This document shows positions 1-9,134 of a stretch of DNA of 39,668 bases, piece by piece; positions within the stretch are counted from its first letter, which is position 1; every line of letters starts with the position of its first letter. A program made the translations under genes and the position numbers. The DNA comes from Nitrospiria bacterium (GTDB lineage Bacteria > Nitrospirota > UBA9217): contig CAKKRC010000074.1 of assembly GCA_919902495.1 (NCBI GenBank), positions 1 through 39,668 on the forward strand. Reading direction: 5' to 3'. The notes under the pieces were generated by a model, which saw nothing but the letters and a program-made list of their open reading frames with translations, was not told where the DNA came from and ran no database searches.

Positions 1-513
1 AAGGAGTACGGGCTGCCCGAGTACGACGCCGACATGCTGACCCAGAGCAGGGCGCTGGCAGCCTACTACGAGGAGGCCGCGAGGCTTTCGGGCCAGCCCA
101 AAGTGATCTCGAACTGGATGATGGGCGAGCTGATGCGGCTGCTGAACGCTGAGGGAAAAGAGATCGAGGACTGCCCGGTGCGGCCGGACCGGCTTGCCGG
201 CATGGTCAAGATGATCAGCGACGGCACCATCAGCACCAAGATCGCGAAGACCGTGTTCGAGGACATGTACGGCACCGGCAAGGACGCTGAAACGGTCGTC
301 CGGGAGAAAGGGCTGGTCCAGGTCTCGGATACCGGAGAGATCGAAACGATCATCGCCGATGTCATCAAGGCGAATCCCGCCCAGCTTGCGGATTACAAGG
401 GCGGCAAGGACAAGCTCTTCGGCTTCTTCGTCGGCCAGGTGATGAAGGCGAGCAAGGGCAAGGCGAACCCGGAGATGGTGAACGAACTGCTGAAGAAGAA
501 ATTGAGCGAATGA
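1..513 (+). CDS. gatB: GatB C-terminal part (Asp-tRNA(Asn)/Glu-tRNA(Gln) amidotransferase subunit B), 5' truncated
   Basis: The open frame runs in from the left edge and stops with TGA at 511-513; about 170 residues are visible and the start lies outside the window. The residues match the helical tail and YqeY-like C-terminal domain of GatB: LPEYDAD near the edge, then VISNWMMGELMRLLN, and further on KIAKTVFEDMYGTG and the closing GFFVGQVMKASKGKANP. In the GatCAB complex GatB binds and activates the misacylated Glu-tRNA(Gln) or Asp-tRNA(Asn) and passes it on for amidation with ammonia from GatA; this tail contacts the tRNA. It is a cytoplasmic housekeeping enzyme. A hairpin with a T-run about 80 bases downstream probably ends its transcript, which separates it from the accessory genes that follow. 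Confidence 0.95.
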   Translation, partial: KEYGLPEYDADMLTQSRALAAYYEEAARLSGQPKVISNWMMGELMRLLNAEGKEIEDCPVRPDRLAGMVKMISDGTISTKIAKTVFEDMYGTGKDAETVVREKGLVQVSDTGEIETIIADVIKANPAQLADYKGGKDKLFGFFVGQVMKASKGKANPEMVNELLKKKLSE

Positions 514-533
514 AAGTAAGTAAGGAATACAGC

Positions 534-602
534 ATGGCTAAGTTTCCATATATAGCAGATTTAACGGGATACCCCAAAAACGCCCCGAGCCACAAAAAAT
601 AA
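534..602 (+). CDS. possible 22-residue peptide after gatB
   Basis: A 23-codon ORF starts at ATG 534 with a TAAGGAA ribosome-binding-like site six bases upstream and ends at TAA 600-602. The peptide begins MAKFPYIADL and ends in lysines; I recognise no family. It lies between gatB and the putative terminator, and its stop overlaps that hairpin. It could be a real small protein, the remnant of a displaced gene, or chance. Confidence 0.2.
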   Translation: MAKFPYIADLTGYPKNAPSHKK

Positions 603-631
603 CATCAAAGTGTTACGGGGAGATTTTTTGT
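592..631 (+). terminator. probable gatB terminator (A/T-rich hairpin with T-run)
   Basis: ACAAAAAAT (592-600) is complementary to ATTTTTTGT (623-631), and inside it AACA pairs with TGTT around a CAAAG-type loop. The 3' arm contains six T residues, so the structure can work as a Rho-independent terminator for gatB and, as an A-run/T-run structure, possibly in both directions. The stem is AT-rich with a large internal loop, hence moderate confidence. Confidence 0.45.
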
Positions 632-660
632 TTACGGCATGTTCAAGTCAAAACTTGAGC

Positions 661-689
661 TTGTCCGAAAAATACACTATTGCTATAGT
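661..689 (+). promoter_or_regulatory. sigma70-type promoter upstream of the giant secreted protein
   Basis: TTGTCC (661-666), a 17-base spacer, then TATAGT (684-689). Spacing is optimal and both hexamers are close to consensus. Transcription would start near 696, about 40 bases before the TTG start at 736, which is preceded by a GGGGAGG ribosome-binding site at 724-730. Confidence 0.55.
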
Positions 690-735
690 CTGCTCCTTAT
701 ACAATAACTCCGCATATTGATCCGGGGAGGATCCA

Positions 736-3700
736 TTGGGAAGAAGCCCGATCTTTTCGTTTTTCAAATCCACAATACCCGGAGGACACCTCAAACCAAA
801 TGCAATATTCTGTTTTTCTCTGATTTTGGGTATCATAATCCTTTTCCCTTTGATGGGCCATGCATTTGAGGATGGCCTCGAAAAAGATGTCCAGAAGGGC
901 CTTGAACAAGGCCTGGCAATCGTTGTAACCATCCAAAACAAGCTCCAGACCGGAGCTTCCGTATCCGAGGAAATATCCCAACTCAAAATATCTGCGGAGA
1001 ACATCAGGATCTCCAACCTGCTGATGGAAGAACGGTTCAAGCTGAGAGAGGAGAAGGTAAAACCCCTCGGTACCAAAGCTCTTGAACGGCAGCAGGCCAT
1101 GGCCGAAGGATACCGGGTGGCGCTCACGGAATATCTCGAGATCATCGAGAGCCTTCCTTCAAACGGACAGCCATCAGCGATCAGCGATCAGCAAACAATC
1201 ATCAACAAACTCAAGAAAATTCTAGACAGAATCGTTTCCAAAAAGAAAAGGCCGATCATCGGCAGCGTGCCGTATAAGCATCTGAACTACCCCGCAGTCG
1301 AACCCAGCGCGGCCCCTGCCATTACGCCTGCTTACAAAGGCGAAAACAAGACCGTATCTCCTGACGACACCAAAGACACCCCCGAAGCGCCCATCTCGAA
1401 AGAGATCGCCGCCCTTGCTCAGACCTTAGGTTGGAGCCCCGTCTCGATCTACGAATACGTTAAAAATAACATACAGACCGAGTGGTACTGGGGCTGCATG
1501 AAAGGCGCTGAGGAAACGCTCCATCAGAAGAGCGGCAACGACTGCGACCAGGCGACGTTGCTTACGGCCCTGCTCCGGGCCTCGGGCTACCCGACACGGT
1601 ATGTCCGGGGGAGCGTGGAGTTCATCACCAGCGGAAATGAGAAGCCCATCGACAGGATCAGGAACCTCTTCGGCATCGACGATCCCGCTAACATCGCCCG
1701 CTTCCTCCAGAAAGCGGGCGTCCCGTTCAAGCCCGTCATCGCCGCCGGCGGCATCGCCAACTTCCGGATAGAGCACCTCTGGGTGGAAAGCCAGATCCCT
1801 TATGCCAACTACCGCGGCGCCATCATCGACAATCATGGCAAGACCTGGCTGGGGCTGGACACGAGCATCAAGGTAAAAGGGTATCAGCAGAACCAGCCGA
1901 AGGACGTCTACGAGCTTTCAGCGATCAGCGGTCAGCTGTCACAGGTGCGAGATCAATATCTCGGCATCGCGTCATCCGGGACCGGCAGCACACCCTTCGA
2001 GCTGAACCAGACCCCCCTCGAATACCTTCAGTCTTCAATAAACTCCGAACTGGGAACACTGAACTCTGAACTTCGCTACGCGGATCTTCTGCGTAGCAGG
2101 GTCCTTCTCCCCGAAATCATGAACATCCTGCCCGCCGGTCTCCAGTTCAAGGAGATCACCATCACGAACGAATACACCTCGATACCGGATGATTTGAAGC
2201 ATAAGGTTCGTTTCACCGCAAAGACTACTCAGAACTCAGAACTCTTGAACTATGAACTCGATGCATTCAGGCTCAGCAATCAGCAGATAACGATAACCTA
2301 CGAGCCCGAGACCGTGCAGGACCAGGAGACCATCAATGCCTGGGGAGGTCTGGACAACACTCCGGCCTATCTCGTGCGGCTCCGGTCGGTGCTGAAAGTC
2401 GGTGATCAGCGGGCTGTTGTCGGCAGGGACGGCCTGCCGATGGGGTCGGATTATGAACTGACCATTGAGCTTGTTTCGCCGAACGGGACGGAGAAGACAA
2501 CGAACAGCCTCATCGTCGGAAACCTTACCGTCATCGGGATCACGGCGCAGAAGGCCGTTATCGCTCCCTCGCCCCTCGCGGGAGAGGGCGGGGGTGAGGG
2601 GAAAAAAGACGCTGAACGCCTGCTGTACGAAGCAGCCAATCACTACATCGACCGTTGGAACAAATCGGAGGAAGAGCTTGCGTCCCTCCTGCACCTCGCT
2701 ATCGCCCGTCCCATCCCCACGGTCGTGACCCTGGGCGGCGTGATCGACGTGACCTATTTGCTCGACATGCCGCACGGGTTTACCTGGAAGGGCGTGTATC
2801 TGGATGCGGACTTAAGAAGAATAGAAACAGTTCAGAGTGCTCAGTATGGAGTTCAGAGTGAACGAGAAAAGTTATTCATGCAGCTTTCGGGACTGCAAGG
2901 GTCGATCCTTGAGAACCGCATTTTCGAAGACGATTTCCAGGTCGAGAGCATCTCGACGGCGAAGTTGATCCAACTGTGCACTGCGAACTCAGCACTGTGC
3001 ACGGGTATGATCACCATCGACAAGAACAACATCGAAACCATTCTTCCGACGCTTTCGGTTGACGATAATATCAAGGAAGATATGGTAAATGCAGTCAACC
3101 AGGGTTATGAACTCAGAACTGTGAACTCTGAACTGGCTTATCACGATTGGTCCGGCATCGGATACATCACAGAGAAACCTGAGACCGGCGAGTCCGGCTG
3201 GATGCTGTCGGGCATGATCGCGGGCGGGATGACGGTTAAAGAAGAATGGCTCAACCAGCATTATAGAGATACCCTAAGCGCGCCTTACACCGGCCCATTT
3301 AATCCCGATGCACTTTCCGCAGCAGGGATACAGAAGGTCACGGCAACGGAAGGTCAGGAAGACGGCACTGTGGGTACAGAACTTGCCGAGCCGATCGCCG
3401 TGTTCGTGTTCGACGCGAAAAAGCAGCCGGTGAAAGAAGCGTCTGTTACCTTTACGGTGACAGCGGGTGGCGGTTCGATCCGCTGTGAGAATCCGGCAGG
3501 CGGGTTCGGACCGCCGGTCACGCCATCCTGCACGACGAAGACCCGAGGAATGACCGGCATTGCCAGAGCACGGGTCGTGCTGGGAGAGTCGACGGGGAGC
3601 AATCCCGATTATAAGCTGTACCCCGGCGATGCAAACTATACCCAGGTCGGTTTGAATATAGTCACAGCGTCGGCACGAGCCTACACATCAGACATCCCCC

Positions 3701-6700
3701 TCGCGCGGCCGTTCTTTCTCCATGCGAAACCGGGTGGGCTGGCAAAGATAATAAAGGTCTATCCCACGGAACCGGTCATGGGCCTTGCAAACAATCCGGC
3801 AGGCACACTGCATTCCCGGGCCACGGATTCCCTCGACAATCCGATCTCAAACATAGTGTTGACGTACAAGGTAGACAAAGTCGAGTCTCTGGATACCCGC
3901 TACATGCCGCTCCCGGCAACGTACAACAAAATGGGCCTCTATGAGCAGGAGACCTGTGGTAACCCCTATCCGGTCTACGGCGACTGTCCGCTGTATACAA
4001 GCTTAACCGTTACGACGTCCACAAGCGGCGCCAAAGTGAGTACGATCCTCGGGAACACGCTCGGCACACTTTACACTGTCAAGGTATCGGCGCCTGATAT
4101 GTACTCCGGTGTTTCGCCGGTATATTATGATCTTCTGACCTTGGGCAGAAGGGATGGCCCGGCGAAGATCGTTGCTCCGCTGCTTTTGGTCCAGGCGCTT
4201 GAGACCGTGAACGAGCGGGGTGAACCGATAAACGCAGCCAAGGCAGGAACGCAACTTGCAGCACCGCTCCAGGCCAGGTTGATCCTGATCGAGGACGAGA
4301 TTGACGCCGTTCAGCAGATCTGCACGAAAAATGATCAGGACGGGAATCCGGTCAGCTACACCGGGTATAACCTGGTATCGCGGGGCACGGTGACCGTGCG
4401 ACCTATTCCGGACGGGACAGTAACATTCACATCAACGTCAGGAGTCGGGCAGACCGGTGAAGTCCAGAATGTGCATAACGGCTATTATCTCGCATCCTAC
4501 ACCACCATCACTGACCCGGCGGTGAACACCGTAGAGGTCAACGGCAGCGCCGAAGTTACCGTTCGCATGATAACGGCAAGGGACAATATCATCAGCTATG
4601 TCCCTTATGACCGTTGCCTCGAAGCCTCAGAGGTGGGCAATATACAGATCACGCTCAAGCACGGTCAACACGCTGTCCTCGATCCCTTTACCCATGCGCT
4701 TCTTCCCGAGAAGACGTTGCTAAGCAAGCCGACGTACACCATCTACGGAGTAGGCACGACGCTTACGGTCGAACCGCCAGTCGTGCTTGTTGACGAGGAC
4801 GGATACGCCGCCCATGACACAACGCTCACCTACACCATTCTGCCGCCGGCGTATAATGCCGTCTCCATGACCCTGGACACGTTCAAGGTAGACCAGAACG
4901 ACAACGAAACCTGGACCGGGATGACGCTCGGTGACAAGACGCAAGGGAGCGGACAGATCATATACGTGCGGGGCGCGAAATTCGATCCCCGCGCCCTGTA
5001 TCTGGAGCAGGTGGTCCTGAACCGGGGGATGGCCGCGGAGATACGGGGGGAGAAGAAGGAATTAACCGTCATGTCGATCATCGTTCATGATGACGATAAT
5101 AAACTAGCGAAGGAGATCAAGTTTGGCCGAGGCGATAGATCTGATAAACGGTACCATATAGATATACCGACTTCGCTCGGTAGCGCAAACTGCGCTTCCC
5201 ATACCGGCATGATATCGGTTGTGGATAAGAACGGCGAAGTTATCATTCCACCTACAGTAGACGGTGAAATCTACGCAGCCAAATATAATTTAGCATTTCA
5301 ACCGTTCGGGTCTATGTGTGTTGTCAACGTTTCAGACATTCTTAATAATAATGTGTCGAAGCAGAAATTCATCGTATCAAATCTCTCTAGAGCTGTCTTG
5401 GACGTGGGATTTCCGCTTTTAAATATCTACAATACTGCCGTTCTCTACGGTGGTATTGGCAACAGAATCCGGATTGAAATCGACGGGTTACGCCAGGAGA
5501 TTCCTGTCGAGCCAGTAGGCGTCGTTATACTCGGCATAGATGGATTGAGGCAGGATGTGCTTTATCCGGACATGATGGACGGCCTGCCGTTTGAGAATGT
5601 ACATGAGCCGGTCGCTGATTATTATGTCGATGCAAGTACGCTGTCGGGATTTGGTCAAATACTCGTCGGTGATCCTCACGTATCTGCCAAGCAAAAATAC
5701 GTCATGCTGCCAGAGGTGACAACCATATTCCCGTCAATCACATTTGCGGCCTGGGCTAGCATCTTTACTGGGAAGACGCCGAACGAAACAGGTATACTTG
5801 GGAATGAATTTTTTGCACGGGATATTTATCAGAAGCACTGTGGTCCGGGGATGTTATGTTACAACAAACTACCCGGTTTATGGTCCTTGCCGGCAGGCAT
5901 GGTCACCTTAGACGCTGATGGCGGCGCATTCAGGCCTTTGGTCGAAAATCCATTTACAGCATCTGAGGAGGCCAAATCGCTTCCCTTTATTTTAAACTAT
6001 GTAATGCCGGCAGAGTTCAGCATATTCAGTAATATGGGTCACGAATTGCTATCGCAGAAGAATTTCCTTTCTACTGCGAATGCTGCGCTTAGTACGACAG
6101 CGAAACCCCTATGGGAAGATATAAATGCAATGGTGTCAAAGCAATATAAAACAAGCCCGATTCAGGGCGCAAAGTGCAGTGCCAGCAAATACGAATGCCG
6201 CACTGTCACCATGTTCAATCAGTACGCTCGCAGTGCCGACTGGTGGGGGACACCAGCATCGCTCTCAGACGAGATGAAGATCTTAGTTACGAGCTATTTT
6301 CCACAGTTTAGTTTAAATACCTCCAAAGTTATGGATAAATCAGCCAGGCAGGAGGCAGTGGGATTTATCAACAGCTATTTTTCTCAACCCACCACGGATG
6401 GCAAAAGAAAGAGATTCCCAGCAGTGTTTTCCATATATCTATCCGGTCTGGACCATGAGGCACATATCAATGGTCTGGCTGGATACAAGAATTATTTCAC
6501 CGGAACGGTAAACGATCAGGTTCAGGACATAGTGAAAGCACTTAAAGACCAGGGTGAGTTCGATAATAAAATGTTTATCATAGTATCAGATCACGGCGAA
6601 ACACAGATGCCGATGGAATTGACCTATGAAAAAACGCAGGAGGCCTTCACTTATGACGGGTCCCCACTTCCGTTTCCTGAAGTCGTTGGAGTGCCAATAG

Positions 6701-7539
6701 ACATGTCGTGCAATTTGAAAACAAACATAGATAATGAAGATGTGCAATTATCTGAACTCGCCAACAACAACCTTCATATATGGGAGTTGGCAAATCTATT
6801 CGCTCAATTTCCAGACCCGAACATATCAGTGAAAGTTCTAGTGCCTGAACAAATCGCTAAATTACCAAAGCTTGACGCAGTTGCAACATCAAACATCAAT
6901 CAGGCAAATATTGTTGCAACGCTAAACGGTCCCATGGCGCATGTATACGTAAAAGGAACCACTTGGCAGAGTAATCCCGACGAACCAACAATTGATTCAG
7001 TACTGGTCCGCTTGTATTCAATACTGAAAATTGGAAATGCGGCTACCGGAAAACTTGCGGAAAAAATAACTGAACATTTCCTCAGATTGGGTTCCTCAAT
7101 TGACACTATTTTAGCGAGGTGGACGCTGAACGGATCGTATGAAGTCATCACAGGCGTAAGCGAAGACGCTTCAGGTAATGTGACTATCAGCACAGATGAC
7201 CTTGATTCTCTGAACAATACAGGATATCAAAGAGCAGTGGACCGAATTACCAATATGAATCACAAAGACAGAAGCGGAGATATTATTCTATTGATGAAGG
7301 ATTCAACCGCAGGCAATGCAACAGATAGATATTCGACAGCCTATGCTTGCAAATCGTGGCATGGATCGCTTAATGCAAGCGACTCGTACGTACCATTTGT
7401 GGTTGCTTATCCAGGAGGCAATAAGTCAGAACTTGATCCATACTTAAGCATAGTCTGCCCAAGCAACACCTGTGAAGGTAATTGGAAGTTAACGGATTTG
7501 ATCAAAGAAATCACGAAAAAACAATACGCAGGTCAGTGA
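736..7539 (+). CDS. giant secreted multidomain protein: transglutaminase-like, Ig-like and phosphodiesterase/alkaline-phosphatase-type domains
   Basis: 2267 codons from a TTG start behind a strong GGGGAGG site. Residues about 22-44 form a hydrophobic export signal. A transglutaminase-like domain follows at about 235-385, with a plausible Cys-His-Asp triad: Cys in NDCDQATLL (about 269), His in IEHLW (about 345) and Asp in GAIIDNHGKTW (about 364). The middle (about 870-1560) is beta-rich with an invasin-like Ig segment (FVFDAKKQPVKEASVTFTV). The C-terminus (about 1598-2267) has NPP/alkaline-phosphatase superfamily motifs: GIDGLRQD, FPSITFAAWASIFTG with its candidate nucleophile Thr, SGLDHEAH, SDHGE and a late SWHGS histidine, so the two-metal site looks intact. 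Substrate is unknown. Short repeats are inserted in frame at several linkers, and base composition becomes AT-richer after about 5,090. The next gene follows in 14 bases, so co-transcription is likely. Confidence 0.85.
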   Translation: MGRSPIFSFFKSTIPGGHLKPNAIFCFSLILGIIILFPLMGHAFEDGLEKDVQKGLEQGLAIVVTIQNKLQTGASVSEEISQLKISAENIRISNLLMEERFKLREEKVKPLGTKALERQQAMAEGYRVALTEYLEIIESLPSNGQPSAISDQQTIINKLKKILDRIVSKKKRPIIGSVPYKHLNYPAVEPSAAPAITPAYKGENKTVSPDDTKDTPEAPISKEIAALAQTLGWSPVSIYEYVKNNIQTEWYWGCMKGAEETLHQKSGNDCDQATLLTALLRASGYPTRYVRGSVEFITSGNEKPIDRIRNLFGIDDPANIARFLQKAGVPFKPVIAAGGIANFRIEHLWVESQIPYANYRGAIIDNHGKTWLGLDTSIKVKGYQQNQPKDVYELSAISGQLSQVRDQYLGIASSGTGSTPFELNQTPLEYLQSSINSELGTLNSELRYADLLRSRVLLPEIMNILPAGLQFKEITITNEYTSIPDDLKHKVRFTAKTTQNSELLNYELDAFRLSNQQITITYEPETVQDQETINAWGGLDNTPAYLVRLRSVLKVGDQRAVVGRDGLPMGSDYELTIELVSPNGTEKTTNSLIVGNLTVIGITAQKAVIAPSPLAGEGGGEGKKDAERLLYEAANHYIDRWNKSEEELASLLHLAIARPIPTVVTLGGVIDVTYLLDMPHGFTWKGVYLDADLRRIETVQSAQYGVQSEREKLFMQLSGLQGSILENRIFEDDFQVESISTAKLIQLCTANSALCTGMITIDKNNIETILPTLSVDDNIKEDMVNAVNQGYELRTVNSELAYHDWSGIGYITEKPETGESGWMLSGMIAGGMTVKEEWLNQHYRDTLSAPYTGPFNPDALSAAGIQKVTATEGQEDGTVGTELAEPIAVFVFDAKKQPVKEASVTFTVTAGGGSIRCENPAGGFGPPVTPSCTTKTRGMTGIARARVVLGESTGSNPDYKLYPGDANYTQVGLNIVTASARAYTSDIPLARPFFLHAKPGGLAKIIKVYPTEPVMGLANNPAGTLHSRATDSLDNPISNIVLTYKVDKVESLDTRYMPLPATYNKMGLYEQETCGNPYPVYGDCPLYTSLTVTTSTSGAKVSTILGNTLGTLYTVKVSAPDMYSGVSPVYYDLLTLGRRDGPAKIVAPLLLVQALETVNERGEPINAAKAGTQLAAPLQARLILIEDEIDAVQQICTKNDQDGNPVSYTGYNLVSRGTVTVRPIPDGTVTFTSTSGVGQTGEVQNVHNGYYLASYTTITDPAVNTVEVNGSAEVTVRMITARDNIISYVPYDRCLEASEVGNIQITLKHGQHAVLDPFTHALLPEKTLLSKPTYTIYGVGTTLTVEPPVVLVDEDGYAAHDTTLTYTILPPAYNAVSMTLDTFKVDQNDNETWTGMTLGDKTQGSGQIIYVRGAKFDPRALYLEQVVLNRGMAAEIRGEKKELTVMSIIVHDDDNKLAKEIKFGRGDRSDKRYHIDIPTSLGSANCASHTGMISVVDKNGEVIIPPTVDGEIYAAKYNLAFQPFGSMCVVNVSDILNNNVSKQKFIVSNLSRAVLDVGFPLLNIYNTAVLYGGIGNRIRIEIDGLRQEIPVEPVGVVILGIDGLRQDVLYPDMMDGLPFENVHEPVADYYVDASTLSGFGQILVGDPHVSAKQKYVMLPEVTTIFPSITFAAWASIFTGKTPNETGILGNEFFARDIYQKHCGPGMLCYNKLPGLWSLPAGMVTLDADGGAFRPLVENPFTASEEAKSLPFILNYVMPAEFSIFSNMGHELLSQKNFLSTANAALSTTAKPLWEDINAMVSKQYKTSPIQGAKCSASKYECRTVTMFNQYARSADWWGTPASLSDEMKILVTSYFPQFSLNTSKVMDKSARQEAVGFINSYFSQPTTDGKRKRFPAVFSIYLSGLDHEAHINGLAGYKNYFTGTVNDQVQDIVKALKDQGEFDNKMFIIVSDHGETQMPMELTYEKTQEAFTYDGSPLPFPEVVGVPIDMSCNLKTNIDNEDVQLSELANNNLHIWELANLFAQFPDPNISVKVLVPEQIAKLPKLDAVATSNINQANIVATLNGPMAHVYVKGTTWQSNPDEPTIDSVLVRLYSILKIGNAATGKLAEKITEHFLRLGSSIDTILARWTLNGSYEVITGVSEDASGNVTISTDDLDSLNNTGYQRAVDRITNMNHKDRSGDIILLMKDSTAGNATDRYSTAYACKSWHGSLNASDSYVPFVVAYPGGNKSELDPYLSIVCPSNTCEGNWKLTDLIKEITKKQYAGQ
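2565..2611 (+). repeat. in-frame palindromic 'PLTPALSREGRG'-type repeat
   Basis: A C-rich/G-rich imperfect palindrome (CCCTCGCCCCTCGCGGGAG followed by GGCGGGGGTGAGGGG) lies inside the giant gene and encodes PSPLAGEGGGEG. Read on the other strand it gives the peptide PLTPALSREGRG, which I know as the conceptual translation of a palindromic repeat scattered through many proteobacterial and related genomes. Here it is inserted in frame in a linker, so the reading frame survives. Confidence 0.7.
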
Positions 7540-7553
7540 GGAGGAACAAAAAA

Positions 7554-8441
7554 ATGTACAGGTTATGGACGGCAATCCTATTTGTGTTGACATTGACACC
7601 GCAAACCATTTTTTCCCAAACTACATCCGACTACCTAATTTTACAAGATATAGGCCCATATAAACTGGACCGACCGGAAAAAATGCTTCCTGGAATCCCG
7701 CCGACGGGCGGTCCCGAAATATATAACAATAGCCCAGGAATCCTCGGATCCGCTGATCACTTTTCTTTAGATCATGCTGATACAACGTACACAGTAATGT
7801 ACATAGGAGGAAATGGCATACCGTCACCCACTGTCTTTGTCACCCGACACGCCGACTCGCCTGAGTCACTCAAGTGGCTGCGACATGAGATCGATAGCAG
7901 CTTCAGAGATTATTTTGGCATACCCAGTGGATCTTATACGCCACGACAAATTAACGGGCAAACAATATTAGTAAACTCGGTGGGCGGAAGGAGTTATAGA
8001 TGGTTGAGCGGAAGCAAATTGATAGCGATTTCTTATCGTGGATCGTTAAGGACTTTGCCTGAACCTATGGAAGTGGTGCAGGCGTATTTAGTCAAGCACA
8101 CGTCGACACTGAGCGCAATAAATTTAGCTCAGTTGCGTAGTACAGAGAGCAAAACCAACTGGATCAAAGATGAGATGGATCGGCGTTTGTGGCTGTGCGA
8201 CAAATGGTTTATGCAGTTGCAACTCAAGAAGGCGGAGGAAAAGCAAGTCTATCAGGAAACAGTCAAGAGCATGGTTGTCTTCCTCGACTACCGCGAGAAA
8301 TATTACGGAATAAATGCATTGAGTGAAAAGAATCTCATCTCAAGTTATGCAGCGCAGAATAACGGCACAGGGATCAAGGCCAAGCTCACGGAGTATAAGA
8401 ATTGGTGGACGGTGAATAAAGAGAAGAGTATCAGCTTGTAG
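7554..8441 (+). CDS. exported protein of unknown function
   Basis: 295 residues. ATG 7554 is chosen because GAGGAGGAA lies just upstream (7540-7546 region) and the protein then starts with a classical signal peptide (MYRLWTAILFVLTLT, cleavage near TIFSQ). A longer in-frame start at 7482 would lie inside the preceding gene and lacks this fit. I recognise no catalytic motif. The body is mixed alpha/beta, with aromatic-rich segments (GGRSYRWLSGSKLIAISYRG) and a helical C-terminal third (KKAEEKQVYQETVKSMVVFL). It follows the giant phosphodiesterase-like gene by 14 bases, in the same AT-rich segment, so it may be its periplasmic partner; that is inference from position only. Confidence 0.8.
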   Translation: MYRLWTAILFVLTLTPQTIFSQTTSDYLILQDIGPYKLDRPEKMLPGIPPTGGPEIYNNSPGILGSADHFSLDHADTTYTVMYIGGNGIPSPTVFVTRHADSPESLKWLRHEIDSSFRDYFGIPSGSYTPRQINGQTILVNSVGGRSYRWLSGSKLIAISYRGSLRTLPEPMEVVQAYLVKHTSTLSAINLAQLRSTESKTNWIKDEMDRRLWLCDKWFMQLQLKKAEEKQVYQETVKSMVVFLDYREKYYGINALSEKNLISSYAAQNNGTGIKAKLTEYKNWWTVNKEKSISL

Positions 8442-8442
8442 T

Positions 8443-8497
8443 TGTCAGCGGTCAGCGAGAGGGCAGTTCTCAGTTCAGCGTTCACGGTTCATAGTTA
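8443..8497. repeat. short oligomeric repeat tract (TCAGCGGTCAGCG / GTTCACGGTTCA type)
   Basis: Immediately after the stop codon come GTCAGCGGTCAGCG, CAGTTCTCAGTTCAGCG and TTCACGGTTCATAG. These degenerate 7-8 base units also occur inside the neighbouring coding sequences. There is no fixed unit and no spacer, so it is not a CRISPR array. Confidence 0.6.
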
Positions 8498-8504
8498 CGA
8501 CGAC

Positions 8505-8568
8505 TTAAGGGACATTGTGTCCGAAATGGACATGTGGAATCAGAAACTAAGGGACATCGTTGTATCCG
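8505..8568. repeat. duplicated TAAGGGACAT motif with inverted repeat
   Basis: TAAGGGACATTGTGTCCG at 8505-8522 is echoed by TAAGGGACATCGTTGTATCCG ending near 8568, and TGTCC-GAAAT-GGACA forms a small hairpin between them (8518-8532). It could be the end of a vanished insertion element or an operator for the gene at 8616. No transposase remains. Confidence 0.35.
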
Positions 8569-8615
8569 TTGTGTTGCAGAAAATATACGCGATGTGAGGA
8601 GAGTCGGGTTCAGAC

Positions 8616-9134
8616 ATGAATAGAAACCAAACGATATCGATAACAATGAGTAGTATTGCACTTGCGCTCGTCTGTGCTTCGGTAGTTCTTGCCGATAGTC
8701 TTTATGGCATCCAGGTCCTCAATATTTCGCCACAGGACGAACGGGCGGTCATCAAAACTGCCGATAGCAAGACGCAGGTGATAAAGCCGGGGGATGTGAT
8801 AAGCAGCGATCAGACAAAAGCTAATAGCGGTCAGCAGTCAGCGGTCAGCGGACAGGAAAAAACCACAAGCAGTCAGCGTTCAGCTAGTAGCTCTCAGCAA
8901 AAGCAAGAAAAGAACAATGCAACCCTAACCGTCATCGAGATAGCGGAGGGAAGTGTAGTACTGGAGGAACGGCAGGGTAATGACAAGGGGACCGTCATTA
9001 TCCGGATGAAGGACGGGAAACAGACGGTGGAGCGGATAAGGAAGACGGCACCGGTAAATAGGCAGCAGCTAAAGGCAGCTGTCAGCACTCAGCAGTCAAA
9101 GAAAAGCAACAGTAAGTTTCAAGCTGAACGCTAA
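8616..9134 (+). CDS. small periplasmic protein with a PilP/GspC-like fold pattern (function unknown)
   Basis: 172 residues with a signal peptide (cleavage near VVLADSLYG, residues about 10-28). Two beta-rich blocks, YGIQVLNISPQDERAVIK...VIKPGDVI and ATLTVIEIAEGSVVLEERQ...GTVIIRMKDGK, resemble the compact beta domain of PilP and GspC, in which a residue-storage phrase is followed by a 'KPGDVI' turn. The resemblance is weak and I give no gene name. The two blocks are separated by about 35 Ser/Gln-rich residues (SGQQSAVSGQEKTTSSQ and onward) encoded entirely by TCAGCGGTCAGC-type repeats, and the last 20 residues are likewise repeat-derived. AGGAGAG lies 12 bases upstream of ATG, which is rather far. 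Confidence 0.7.
   Translation: MNRNQTISITMSSIALALVCASVVLADSLYGIQVLNISPQDERAVIKTADSKTQVIKPGDVISSDQTKANSGQQSAVSGQEKTTSSQRSASSSQQKQEKNNATLTVIEIAEGSVVLEERQGNDKGTVIIRMKDGKQTVERIRKTAPVNRQQLKAAVSTQQSKKSNSKFQAER
8803..8900. repeat. in-frame TCAGCGGTCAGC oligomer tract inside a coding sequence
   Basis: Tandem variants of (A/G)GTCAGCGGTCAGCA and AGTCAGCGTTCAGC run for about 100 bases inside the gene at 8616 and encode a Ser/Gln-rich linker. The same units appear in the downstream intergenic tract (around 9075-9145) and within the giant gene near 1170-1195 and 1918-1940. Confidence 0.6.

Noticed and set aside
8505-8568. Insertion sequence at the duplicated GGGACAT motifs
   Set aside because: No transposase frame or matching long terminal repeats; kept only as a low-confidence repeat.
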